This document shows positions 1 to 10,820 of a DNA stretch of 64,000 nt, one piece after another. Within the stretch, counting starts at the first letter, position 1, and each line of letters opens with the position of its first letter. Source of the stretch: Tethya wilhelma (lineage: Eukaryota; Porifera; Demospongiae; Tethyida; Tethyidae). Location: positions 4,028,849-4,092,848 of the forward strand of contig CAXIPT010000001.1 in the NCBI GenBank assembly GCA_964030475.1, read 5' to 3'. Below the pieces are notes generated by a model that was given only the letters and a program-made list of their open reading frames with translations, made no database searches and was not told where the DNA came from. Both the position numbers and the translations under genes were made by a program.

Positions 1-337
1 GCACTTTGCCATGAACTACTCTCAGGCCAACTTGGGTGATTAAATCGTAGCTTTAAATTGTGGGAAAATGGCCTTTTGACTTTTTGGGCCAAGCTAGATA
101 GTAGGTTTTTACTGAGACGATCTTTGCCAGGAACGTGACCTTTGAAGCATAGTGAGGATTGTACTTAGTGCAGCCCTAGTTACATACTTTTGATTACCAC
201 AAAAAGGAAAAATTCTAACAAAAGTGTAGGCCTTATGGATCAACAGCCGATCTTAGGTTCAACCGTTGTCAGCAAGACTAAAGATGTGCTCTTTCTCCTC
301 CCCCTTCCTGTCCCTCCCGGGCACCTGACTCACTTGC

Positions 338-589
338 CTTGTTACTTCACCATCAATCCCTGATGTGAGTTGGGAACCATCAGCTCTTACAGCAATGAGA
401 AACTGGTAGAGACTCATGGAAGCATCAATGGCTATCTTACGGCCTGAGGGGTATGACATTTTAAAGAATTTTAACAGCTTGATATGGCAGCATAATTTGT
501 AGCTTACCAAAATATGACTTGATAGGATTGTCCTTTACACAAGCAGGAGCATAGTCACCTATTAGCTTCATTAAACCCTGAATGCCCAT
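338..589 (-). CDS. FEN1: Flap endonuclease 1, first two exons (partial)
   Basis: FEN1 removes 5' flaps during Okazaki-fragment maturation and long-patch base excision repair in the nucleus. Exon 1 (589-508) begins [15 protein letters not shown], the near-invariant FEN1 N terminus, whose exposed Gly2 binds the DNA end. Exon 2 (443-338) carries [20 protein letters not shown], with the first catalytic metal-binding Asp in AIDASM. The exon 1 to exon 2 splice is GT-AG and in frame. Exon 2 most likely ends at an AG/GCAAGT donor, a GC-AG intron, because that phase leads into the family sequence Thr-Ser-His-Leu. The rest of the gene lies beyond position 1, and positions 1-337 look like intron. An E2F-like site lies about 80 bp upstream of the start. 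The gene identity is very secure; the GC donor is an inference. Confidence 0.93.
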
Positions 590-667
590 TCTTCAACGCA
601 CGAAGTATTATTATACAGAAAGCTTCAGCTAGTTCTGGTTGCGAATCTGGTTGACAGGATCAGCGGG

Positions 668-677
668 TTTTGGCGGG
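668..677 (+). promoter_or_regulatory. E2F-like site upstream of FEN1
   Basis: The sequence TTTTGGCGGG resembles the E2F core. It lies 79 bp upstream of the FEN1 start codon in the only GC-richer patch of an AT-rich spacer. FEN1 is an S-phase gene under E2F control in other animals. This is a motif match only. Confidence 0.35.
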
Positions 678-827
678 TTAAAATGTCTGTAACAACACCG
701 ACCATTACCATTTTTTATATTCCCATTGATATTAGTACTCCTTTATATAATTATAGCTAGAGTCTGTTAAAAATATTATAACATCTAGAAAATCTAGGAC
801 AAAAAGAAAACAATGACATTATATTAA

Positions 828-2398
828 TTAATTGTCTTTTTTAACTGAATTCTTCTCCTTCATGAGCTGTGCTCTCAACATTGTTGAACTGACTCCTTCA
901 GTATAGGGAAGCAATCTGATTGGCATCAGTGGTTCCACCACACTCCTTCCTGGGAAATGAGGCCGTATGTCATCTCCTCGGATGTAGAGGGCCTTCTGGC
1001 CAGCCTCCAGGTGGACACAGCAACGAAGGTAAGGCGATGGATCCGTACTGGAGATACGTAACAAACACCTGGAAAAGAAGAAAACAGGATAATACTTATT
1101 ATGCAAGAACAATTACCAAGATTTAAAACTAAAGCTATATACTCAATTATACGATGAACAATGTTATAGACATAAAACTTAGTCATAATAATAATTTATT
1201 ATACAGGCACTATTAAGGCATAGAAGGATATAGAGTATACCTGGTCAGCATATTTCTTGACATTTGCCATTCTTTTCTCAGTGTTATTAATAGTATGTTT
1301 TTTCTTTAGCTTGATACAACTCTCATCAGAGTGAACACCAACAATTACCTTAGAGCATCCAGGAACAAATTTAAAAAATGTAAGTTCTGCACACATGTGC
1401 ACTTAGTAATGAAAACACTCATACTCACTTCTCGACCCATCTTCCTCATGTTCTTCAACAGAGCAATGTGGCCTCGATGAAAGAGGTCAAAACAGCCTAC
1501 AGTGTACACCTTGTCCACTCTATTGTCCTCCTCATCAGAAAATCATTGAGAACCACAAGCAAACAAGCAGTGACAAAATATCCATACCTTGCAATGATGA
1601 ATGGGAACAGACGTCGACGGTATAATACTAGTTTATATATTTGACATAAATTTAATTATTATGACAGTCAGTCAGCTCAGATATTTGACATAAATTTAAT
1701 TATTATGACAGTCAGTCAGCTCAGCTGCTGTCATTAGTTTGCAGCCAAACAACTGACTAAAGGCCTTGGGAATTTCATTTATTGAGACTAAAATGATCAT
1801 GTTTATTTTGTCTCAAGAAAATGATTGCACAAAAGGCAGCTATAGCTGACCACGTGCACCCTAACTGATCATGGCACATGCATATTGATGTTCTTCTGAA
1901 ATGACAACTGCTTATACTGCCATTATAAGTGCGAACTTACTATTAATAATTTAGCTAGAATACCTGTACACTCTAGTACTGATTGGTATATATCATATCA
2001 TGAGCTAGTTCTGTGTTGTCAGTATGCAATCATTCAGTGACAAATTGAATGCATGAAGTTATTGAAGTAACAGTATTCTACTTACTTTAGACAACTTGCA
2101 ATAAAGATAAAGATAACTAATGTTGTTCTTGTCAACGTGACGCCATTTGCAGTGAATACTGTAACTTCCTGTCGCTTCACAGATACACGTTGAGGGACTC
2201 GCAGTACAAGCCGCGGAGTGAGGTGAATTTGCATGGGTACATAGACGTATGTCTCATACCAACTTACCTACACCAGTTAAAAAATAGTAGATTTTATTAT
2301 TAATAAACTAGACTAGGCTCGTTCTCAGATTCGCTTACCAAAAGAAACAGTGCACTATCAATGACAGATATAATTGAATAAAGCAGCAATCGCGACAT
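828..2398 (-). pseudogene. Decayed, internally deleted copy of the adjacent fusion gene
   Basis: This copy matches the intact gene at 2820-5831 but is broken. Recognisable parts are exon 1 (2398-2339, starting MSRLLLYS), exon 2 (2267-2086, 9 bp longer than in the intact gene but in frame), the first bases of exon 3 (1587 to about 1550), and the last three exons with the cytidylyltransferase domain. Around 1547-1550 the exon 3 sequence is fused directly to the middle of the exon that starts the cytidylyltransferase. This removes the CDP-alcohol DG motif and the middle transmembrane segments and shifts the frame to a stop. The last exon has a second lesion near 1050: a 4-base insertion just after the acceptor shifts the frame relative to the intact copy. 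Exon sequences are still very similar, so the duplication looks fairly young. A truncated C-terminal product from an internal start cannot be excluded. Confidence 0.85.
1637..1724. repeat. Perfect 44-bp tandem duplication
   Basis: Two adjacent identical 44-bp units, 1637-1680 and 1681-1724, each running from ATATTTGACATAAATTT to CAGTCAGCTCAG. They lie in an intron of the decayed fusion-gene copy. The lack of any difference points to a recent event. Confidence 0.9.
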
Positions 2399-2819
2399 GG
2401 TAGACACTAAGGTATTATTAATGGTCAAATCTTCAGTCCTTGAAAAGCGCTGTCGTGTATGCTTGGATGATTGTAAATACATTCATCATAATTACACTAC
2501 GCAGTGTTGATACATTGTACGTCTTCATGTACGTACCTAGCCAAGCTGCAAGATGGAGTTCGTTTCCGTATGTTTACGCATGCTCAGTCGTCTCAGTGTG
2601 TGCTCGCGATCGATCCAGCCGGCCGGCCGGCGCCGCCCGGCCAGCGAGGCAAGGTACGTGCGCGCACACACACCTCATTCTAGATTGAGGGTGTGCCATG
2701 CACATCAGTATTATATCGAACAAACTATATAGGACATAATCATAACAACACATGATTGCACAGTAGTCACACACTAAATTTAATGATACAAAATGTTGGA
2801 AAAACTACTATGCATACAG
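2399..2819. other. Spacer between decayed and intact fusion genes
   Basis: No coding signal is seen. The stretch contains a short GC-rich, CpG-containing patch at about 2600-2670 with CCGGCCGGCCGGCGCCG, followed by a short alternating purine-pyrimidine tract. The patch could be the promoter remnant of the decayed copy, whose start codon is at 2398, but no clear core element is visible. Confidence 0.4.
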
Positions 2820-5800
2820 TCAGTCATCTTTCTTAAAGCCTCCATTTACAGCTGAATTCTTCTCCTTCATGAGCTGTGCTCTCAACATTGTTGAACTGAC
2901 TCCTTCAGTATAGGGGAGCAATCTGATTGGCATCAGTGGTTCCACCACACTCCTTCCTGGGAAATGAGGCATGTCATCTCCTCGAATGTAGAGGGCCTTC
3001 TGGTCAGCCTCCAGGTGGACACAGCAACGAAGGTAAGGCGATGGATCCGTACTGGAGATAACAAACACCTGGAAAAGAAGAAAACAGGATAACCAACAGA
3101 AACTAAAAATCATATGCTTGTTCAAACTAAAGGCATTTAAGTATAAGTGGTGGAATGCATGTGTGCATGCACATTGCAGCATACTGAGTCATCTTTTTCA
3201 AGTTCGACAATTCAAAGAGAAGTTGTTGGTTCGTTTCATCCAGTACTTAGTGCTGTCGCATCCAGGCATCCCAATCAAAGTTCCTCGATCATGCCAAACG
3301 CACCAGCAACAATACGCATGTTTGCAGCTGGATCGAAGTTAATGGGATTGCATGTATATACATACAAATACAAGGTCTGATACTAACTGCTTAAAAGAAA
3401 AAGACTACAAGCAATAATCAAAATGGATATCCACAACGTGTGCTAATGATATCAAACGATGGCATCAATGCTCACAAAAGTAGCTTGTATGAAGCCTTCG
3501 ATGACTGAAGCTTATCGTATTGAAGGTATCATCACAGAACATAAACTAATAACTATTCCTATGATGTGTTGAACTTACCTGGTCAGCATATTTTTTGACA
3601 TTTGTCATTCTTGTCTCAATGTTATCAATGGTGTGTTTGTTCTTTAGCTTTACATAACTCTCATCAGAGTGAACACCCACGATTACCTTAAACAGGAGCA
3701 ATTATGTAAACAGACAAAGCATACGGGTTTAAACAGTACAAAGCTATTAGAGTATTTAATTCCATACATGTCTGACTGTGGTAATGATAATAACTCACCT
3801 CTCTACCTAGCTTCCTCATGTTCTTCAACAGAACAATGTGGCCCCGATGAAAGAGGTCAAAACAGCCTACAGTGTACACCTTGTCTACTCTATTGTCTTC
3901 CTCCTCATCAGAAACAATGTCATCAGACTCGGAGTTTCTGCTCCCAAGTCGAAACTTCATTTGAGGTGTACTTTGTACCTTGGGTAAAAATCCAAACTGA
4001 GGTTTGCTAACAACTGATGGTGGATAGAACACATCATCAACTCCTGAATGATGCATGAAGCAATAATCATAATAATTATTTTGTCTATCATACCATAGTC
4101 TTCTCACCTTTAGTAGAACTGTTACTAGTGCTATTTGTGCTTTCCTTCACAATTTCTTTGATCTGAGCAATCTGTGACTTTCTCCGTGCCTTCAGCTTCG
4201 ATTCAAGACTACTGTAGGCAAACCTCAAGCTTATACCGAGGCATCCAACTCCAAACCATCCCACTGTATGCAGCAATCGTAGAACTTTGATAATAAACAC
4301 AGTTCAAATCACAAAGCTCCCAACTTACACCAAGTATCCATAATATTTCCGTAACCTACTGCTATGCAGATTAAAGAGAGGCCAACATTCTCAAGCTTCT
4401 CCTTTGTCTTCCCAGCCATGCTGGCCATTACAGACACAGTTGGAGCCTTTGTTGAAGCTTGGGGTCCATACCTAATATTATAAGTTAAGGATATCAGCCA
4501 GGAAAGGAATAAATTCATGTACTTCTACAGAAACGAGGGGTTTCTTTCACAGTACTACACAACGTTAGGCACTCACTTCACTCTGAAATAGTCCTGTACT
4601 CGAACAATACCCAAAATGCTTTCAAATGCAATGACACTGGAACACACTCCATACCAGACCATGAATTGACCAACACTCATGAATGTAGTGTCAACAACCA
4701 ACAGTAGAGTCCAAATAGCTAGTACATTGATAACCTGGATTTAAAAAAAAAGGAGTTACAAATTTGAAAAGGTTACAATTTTGAAAGTTTCAAAAATAGG
4801 GAAACATAATTATAATCTTACTTTATCACAAAAAGCATCAAGGAATGCTCCCAGCAAAGGGTCGTCAATGTTGCCAAACTTTTTTCGATGAGCTTTAGCC
4901 ACAATCCCATCCAAGTGATCGAGACAGTCATTGAGAATTACAAGTAAACCAGCAGTAACAAAAAATCCATACCTTCAAAAAAAGAGGGCAACTAATTATA
5001 ATATTATGAGCCTCAATCCAGACACAACAGAACCATTTGTTCACTAAATACAAACCTAATTTACACGTAATGACATGGAGCAGGAGATTACAAGGTTACA
5101 TTCCACACTGATACACTACAGCAGTTATATGGCACTTAAAGCATAACATCATGTTTATCAATAATGCTTTAAAGACATTCATGCCACAAAGGAGAGGATA
5201 TGAGCTAATGTGGAGTACTACAATCACAATTTTAAGATCACATGAATAAAATTGATCTTTATTTGGGACAAAATTATTAACAGTAGTCTATTAAGCTAAG
5301 GGCCTCTTTGTTGTTGAAAGCACTGAAAAAGAGCCGGGGCTCAATAAATTAGAGGGAATGATAGCCTGACCAGACAATTATGTAAATGAGTAACAAATTA
5401 TGCAACCTGTTTTGGACTACTAGTCTGATGTGGGCAGATCTAAAGCGTAAAGAGTCAGACTACGCCAGACATGCACCAGCAGTCTAGTCCCAGACCTGTA
5501 GGTATAGAACTGCTGAAAACTTACTTCAGACAAATTGCAATGACCACAACCAAGGCAGTTCTTGAGAGGGTGACCCCATTTGCAGTGAATACTGTAACTC
5601 TTTTCTTACTCACAGTAACGTGTCGTGGCACTCTCAGCACAAGTGGAGTGAGATGAGCTTGCATGGGCTGATACATATACTTCTCATAGCAACTTACCTA
5701 CGAGGGAGAGTCAGACATACAAAATTAATATATGGCATCAGTAGCCAAATCAAATTAGCAGAGCTCGTACTCACCAAAAGAAATAGCACGCTATCAATTG

Positions 5801-5831
5801 CATATATAAACGAACTAGGCAGCAAATGCAT
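2820..5831 (-). CDS. CDP-alcohol phosphatidyltransferase / cytidylyltransferase fusion protein
   Basis: Nine exons (5831-5775, 5697-5525, 4972-4822, 4734-4577, 4471-4329, 4263-4108, 4043-3799, 3686-3579, 3068-2820) join in frame to 479 residues. The N-terminal half is a multi-pass membrane enzyme. It contains DHLDGIVAKAHRKK followed by GAFLDAFCDK, which fits the CDP-alcohol phosphatidyltransferase signature D-x2-D-G-x2-A-x(n)-G-x3-D-x3-D. After a charged linker rich in Lys, Ser and Glu, residues from about 315 form a cytidylyltransferase fold: YTVGCFDLFHRGH with the HxGH catalytic motif, and YTEGVSST, the counterpart of the RTEGVSTT motif of PCYT1, PCYT2 and TagD enzymes. The protein could therefore activate a phospho-alcohol with CTP and transfer it to a lipid acceptor in one polypeptide. 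The substrate (choline, ethanolamine, inositol or other) cannot be read from the sequence. It has a decayed tandem copy downstream and shares a 279-bp divergent promoter with SLX9. Confidence 0.88.
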
Positions 5832-6110
5832 GGTTGTAGTCTATAATCTCTTGCACAGGTGTAATACGCAACAGCTAAAAGCATAGATACTATCTATGCT
5901 AAAAGTGAACAGTTCTCGATCTCCTTCAACAGCGTGAATGGCCGGCCATAATAATATCACATGACAGACGTCCACGGATCCCGGATCCCGCGGATATCCG
6001 GATATCACTGATTTCTTGCGCGCGCCGCGAATAACATGCAACCACGTGGCCGTGGACGTAGTTCGTTCAGACACTAGCACTGTACCTCGATCAATGGTGA
6101 TATTCGACAG
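5832..6110. promoter_or_regulatory. Divergent promoter, fusion gene / SLX9
   Basis: The start codons of two oppositely oriented genes are 279 bp apart. The spacer holds a GC-rich stretch at about 5980-6030 with GGATCCCGGATCC, GATATCCGGATATC (a palindrome) and GCGCGCGCCGCG. No TATA box is evident. Shared regulation is inferred from position. Confidence 0.5.
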
Positions 6111-6938
6111 ATGGGGAAAGTACGTAAGAAGAGATACAAGATGCATTATAAGCCACAAAGTGTTGAGCTGTCTACCAGAACTACAAACAAGGAAGAGTAT
6201 CATGTATGTGTACATGACATCACTCTCAGTGGGCGTGGTGAATAGTGGCTGATCAAACAATAATAATATTATGATAATTACTATGATAAATGCTAGGTGG
6301 GTGATGTAGTGGTTCCTCCACTGCCTCAGGATGTAATGGAGAGTTTGCCAGTTTTGGCATTAACTTCACAGGAAAAGCAAGTAGAGCCAAGCAAGAAAAA
6401 AGATAGGCGACAAATGAGACACCAGCAATGGCTTCAAAGTAAGGCGAATTATATGTAATTTACCTGTTGAAACATTTTTCATCACCCCCATGTAGAGATT
6501 GAAGTGTGTCGCAGTACAAGAGAAGAGGAGAGAGCAGCTGAAGAGAGGAGGAAGACAGTTGTAGTAGGAGACATGAAACCACTTAGTGACGCTTTGCCTC
6601 AGTTACCATCTCTACCAGAGTAAGATTTGGTATTATATGATTTGGATCATATTTTCACCGATCACATACATGCAGGAAATCACAATCATGCACAGAGGGT
6701 GCTTCAGCAAGATCTAAAACTCCATCTGCTTCACAGCAAACTTCAGTGTAAGATTGGAAAATTTAATATTAAATTTGTCTTCTGCATAAGAGTATTCAGG
6801 CAAGTTAATTTGTTATTCCTCAGTTTAGGTGAGCTGGATCACTTTAAGAAGGTGCTGCATCACCCAGCCTACAAGTCAGACCCCCTTGAGACTATCTCTA
6901 AACACATTCACAATGCTGTTTCAATGGGATTAACATAG
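6111..6938 (+). CDS. SLX9: SLX9/FAM207A-type ribosome biogenesis protein
   Basis: Five exons (6111-6203, 6297-6438, 6496-6619, 6676-6747, 6824-6938) join in frame to 181 residues. The family is nucleolar and acts in 18S rRNA processing and 40S export. Recognisable family blocks are the basic N terminus MGKVRKKRYKMHYKP, the central KKDRRQMRHQQWLQKIE block, the strongly conserved TVVVGDMKPLSDALPQLP block, and a C-terminal helix FKKVLHHPAYKSDPLETI. The length is close to the yeast and animal proteins. The third exon ends at a GTAAGA donor just after PSLPE. The gene ends 92 bp from the stop of the convergent RTRAF gene, so their 3' UTRs probably overlap. Confidence 0.88.
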
Positions 6939-7029
6939 ACAATGATATTATAGTAATTGTTGCATTTCAAAATAATTCTTATTCCATGATCAAATTTTTA
7001 CTAAAAAAATTAATGTTTGTGGCTTATCT

Positions 7030-7800
7030 TCACACACCAACTTTACCTAATGACTGGTCTGTTTTAGGGTCAGCAGTGATACTCTGAACAGCCACAATCA
7101 GCTCATTAATATTCGTCTGCAAATACCTCAGCTCTTGCAGATGCAACAACCTGAGGACCTTAGCAGCTTCATCCAGTGCAGGGTCACCAAGGTCAAATCC
7201 ACAGTCTTTGGCAGTGATATTGTATTGTTTTTTGGGTTTCTTTGTTGCACTTTCATCCTTACTTGTGACAGCTTCCCCTGAAGTTTCTGTTTCAGAGAGC
7301 CTCTCCTCGATTACAATCCTGATGGCTGTCAAGAGAACAGAGGGGTCTGGGTGTCTTGTTACTTTGACTATTTTTGCTAGAGCTTGCACCCCAGAGATAA
7401 ATACTTCATTGCTTGGGTCAATATCCAGAGCTGATTTTTGCTCGGGCAATGGCGACTTTACTTTTGCCTCTGTGTAGTTGAGGCCACATCTCAATTGGGG
7501 GTGCTCATTAACTGCATCTCCAAACTCGTACCTGATGGCAACTCCTAGTAACCAGTCCACGGTAGCTTGTAGGTTGCTTTCAGGATCATGAGGACACTCC
7601 AAATCAGTCAAGTACTTTGCAAAAATACTTTTCCACTTGTCACCTGTTTTGCTCCGTAGATCAGAGCGTTGATCTATTTTATAGTGTCGGATCTTTCGAT
7701 CTTCAAGCCACACCACCAGTGCTTTGAGATCATCTGGTTTGTCGACATTGATGGTATCAGAAGAATGGTAGTCCAATGCACGGAGCTTACGTCTAAACAT
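7030..7800 (-). CDS. RTRAF: RNA transcription, translation and transport factor (RTRAF, hCLE)
   Basis: One uninterrupted frame of 256 residues, starting MFRRKLRALDYHSSD and ending SLGKVGV. The N terminus, the block AVDWLLGVAIRYEFGD-like (seen as TVDWLLGVAIRYEFGD), and the C-terminal QELRYLQTNINELIVAVQ helix identify the RTRAF/C14orf166 family. In vertebrates RTRAF is part of the tRNA-splicing ligase complex (with RTCB, DDX1 and FAM98) and a nucleocytoplasmic cap- and RNA-polymerase-II-associated factor. The human protein is about 244 residues, so this one is full length. It is notable for lacking coding introns while its neighbours have 5 to 12 exons. It is convergent with SLX9 and divergent from POLR2C. 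Confidence 0.94.
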   Translation of the reverse strand: MFRRKLRALDYHSSDTINVDKPDDLKALVVWLEDRKIRHYKIDQRSDLRSKTGDKWKSIFAKYLTDLECPHDPESNLQATVDWLLGVAIRYEFGDAVNEHPQLRCGLNYTEAKVKSPLPEQKSALDIDPSNEVFISGVQALAKIVKVTRHPDPSVLLTAIRIVIEERLSETETSGEAVTSKDESATKKPKKQYNITAKDCGFDLGDPALDEAAKVLRLLHLQELRYLQTNINELIVAVQSITADPKTDQSLGKVGV

Positions 7801-8180
7801 TTTCTACAAAAAGAAGACAACACTAATTTTCCATATTAGGCCATAAATACATCTGGGATATCATAATAGCATCTATGGACATAATATAATATATGTTGGA
7901 CCAAGATCCCACCCACTTCTTCAAATTCTTGACATGCACACCAGACTTTATATACACATGCATAGATAATCATCTATAGACTATGACATAGTAGAAACTT
8001 AGAGGATTGGGACACTCACTTGATATTTTCAACAGGGAGCACACTAGCCTGAAACCTAGGTAGCCCTTGATCTCCTCAATATTTACGCGAGTATTTTTCC
8101 TAGCCAACAAATCAATCGACCTTTACCAACTTCTGTGCAAACCATTTCAAGCGGACGTCCCCCAGCCAAGGCGAGAAATC
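7801..8180. promoter_or_regulatory. Divergent promoter, RTRAF / POLR2C
   Basis: A 380-bp spacer between two opposed start codons. It is AT-rich, without an obvious TATA box at the expected distance and without a clear conserved site. Part is probably 5' UTR of one or both genes. Confidence 0.45.
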
Positions 8181-9965
8181 ATGCCGTATGCCAACAGTCC
8201 TACTATCAAAGTGTCAGAAGCAACAGAAGAGAATGTTAAGTTTATCATGGAAAACACAGACTTGAGGTAAAATACTGGTTGTTGATGGTCGTGTTCTAAT
8301 TGATGCGCACCTACCATGCAGCATGGCAAATACTCTTCGGCGTATCTTTATTGCTGAAGTGCCCACAATAGGTAAACAAGAGTTTTATGTCCTGTCATTT
8401 AGTATTATGCATCATCAATCATCTTGTCTAGCTATCGATTGGGTTCGTCTCATCAGCAACTCTACTGTCTTACACGACGAGTTTTTAGCACACAGAATTG
8501 GTAAGATGTTTTCAGTTTAACATTCTGTTGTAATGCATTCACTATCTGAGTGTCATGTAGGTTTAATTCCTCTCACTAGTGATGACATAGTGGATCGTTT
8601 GGGCTATTCTCGGGTATATCACGTTTGTATATATGTATGACTGTATGCAGTGTTCTAATTTGTGTTTCTGTACTATTGTTAGGATTGTGGATGTGTTGAC
8701 TTTTGTCCTGAGTGTTCAGTGGAGTTCACACTGGATGTGAAGTGTACAGAAGACTCCACCAGAGCTGTCACTACAAGGGACTTGATGTCCTCCAACCAGA
8801 AATGTGTGCCTGTGAGTCACTAGTAGCAATATGTGTGGAACATGCAAATACTCGGTAAATTGATTACCAAATCTAACTTTGGAGTGCCTAGGTTACATCA
8901 AGACGCCGTGACAATGATTCCTCAGACTATGGCCTCACTGATGGTGAGTGAGTGATCGGTTTAAATTTCATACTTTAATATAGTATTTTTTATAATGCAG
9001 ATATACTGATCGTAAAACTTCGTAAAGGACAGGTCAGTCTCACACTGTAGTGGATTGAGTTAGACCTTTTTGTACATGTATAGAAATTGGGGTTCAGCTT
9101 GCTAGACTAATCTCTATCATGTCCTTTGGTGATTGGTGTTTGGTGGCTCTGCTTTGATTGTGGCATTATTTTTGGGTTTTTTTCATTTTATCACAGGAGT
9201 TGAAGTTGAAGGCTTATGCAATTAAAGTAAGCTGCACAATTGTGTCAAAGTTCTCCCTGGAGTTCCTGTGCTCTCTTTTGACAGGGATTTGGTAAAGAAC
9301 ATGCTAAGTGGATTCCAACTGCTGGTGTTGCATTTGAGTATGATCCTGATAATTCCTTGAGACACACGACCTACCCCAAACCAGAGGAATGGTTAGGAGA
9401 AGTCTAGGCCTTGTGACACACACACACACTCTCTCTCTCTCTCTCTCTCGATATATTTGCTGTGTTTTGATTTGCATTGGTTGAGTAATTGAGTATTGTC
9501 AAAGAGTGCTTGTCTGTACATAATAGCTGAGTAGACAGTCAGGTGTGTTTGTCATTGTTCTTGTATGTAGGCCAAAGAGTGAGTATACTCAGCTTGAAGA
9601 GGATCAGTGTAAGTGCTTGTAAAGTGCCATTGTGAATCATTGAGTGTGTTTGTGTGTGTCATATCCAGCTCAAGCTTCATACGACTACCAGTCGAAACCC
9701 AACAAGTTCTACTTCAATGTTGAGGTATGATATTATAGTTGTGCTTATGTGAAGGTGAATCTGGGTAGGTGGTATTTGTAGTGTTCTTTCAAGTGTTGTA
9801 GCAAACCTCCTATTTAGGTCATTTCCCTGGCCTTGTGATGTGTTTGGTTTGATGAAGGTTGCTGAAATGTGTAGCCATATTTGGTAACTCTGATATTGGG
9901 TTTGTAACCCCCCTTCCTCTGCTATTGGGTGACATCACAGTATTCTCTACATATTTATTGATATT

Positions 9966-10010
<45 letters not shown>

Positions 10011-10283
10011 CATGTACCCACTAAGAACTTTTTTATTGACAATAATTAGGCAATAGCCTTTTTGGAACTTGCATTGCTAGGCAATGTGTCAAACAAACCA
10101 CTGTGCATGTCAGTAATGATGTATACATTTACATAATGTCATGACCATATCTTGCAGACATCAGGTTCACTGAAGCCAGAGTCAATAGTTCTATCAGGTC
10201 TGAATGTCCTCAAACAGAAGCTCAGTGACCTCCAAGTGCACCACCAACACGAGATGGCCCACGAGGCATTGAGTATCCTATAG
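8181..10283 (+). CDS. POLR2C: RNA polymerase II subunit RPB3
   Basis: Twelve short exons (8181-8266, 8322-8371, 8432-8500, 8561-8613, 8683-8811, 8892-8943, 9001-9032, 9197-9226, 9285-9391, 9571-9608, 9669-9724, 10158-10283) join in frame to 275 residues, matching the length of the human protein. RPB3 is the alpha-like subunit that dimerises with RPB11 to seed Pol II assembly. Visible hallmarks are the N-terminal [26 protein letters not shown]-equivalent sequence ([12 protein letters not shown]), a four-Cys zinc site [15 protein letters not shown], and the conserved [21 protein letters not shown] block. The 3' part from intron 9 onward is copied in a tandem duplication, leaving an orphan tail at 11873-12569. 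Codon for codon the coding part of this copy is intact. Confidence 0.97.
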
Positions 10284-10783
10284 CTGACTTAAACAACTTA
10301 CCACATTATTTTCACTCACAACAGTAATGTTAATGTTCTGTCATGTAATAACTATAATGATTGATAACATTGCATATTGTAATAATATAATTTAATCTTA
10401 TAAGAGTCTAATAACTAAAGCTGTGGAAATAACGAGGCACAGTAAGAGGACATAAATACTGCTCTGCTGATGTCTGCTTCCATTATTACTGGACCCAATT
10501 GCAACAGTTACTGTATGTGAGGACATGTTGGGGGAAAGATTATTTATTTTGAATACATGTCTTGTGTATAAATATCTCTAGATGGTAAGGTTATATACAT
10601 ATAATTGATATTTTAATGCATGTACCTTTAGTTGGCAGGGGGAGTAGTGATGATTTCCTGACTAAATCTTTTGATCCTTCTGTGGACACTCTGGTTGTTG
10701 TTGTTAGGGAAGCAGTTGGAGTAGGAGTTGGAGATAGTGAGGTTTCCTCTGATTCAGAAGTACACTCGTCAATGGTGACACTT

Positions 10784-10820
<37 letters not shown>

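Noticed and set aside
920..1186. Overlapping open frames on both strands around the last exon of the decayed fusion gene
   Set aside because: They are shadow frames of the pseudogene exon; codon pattern and homology support only the minus-strand cytidylyltransferase frame.
7208..7477. 89-residue plus-strand frame inside RTRAF
   Set aside because: It lies antisense to a strongly conserved coding sequence and has no features of its own.
9971..10006. CT run considered as a functional element of POLR2C intron 11
   Set aside because: Its length differs strongly from the duplicate near 12275, as expected of a neutral microsatellite.
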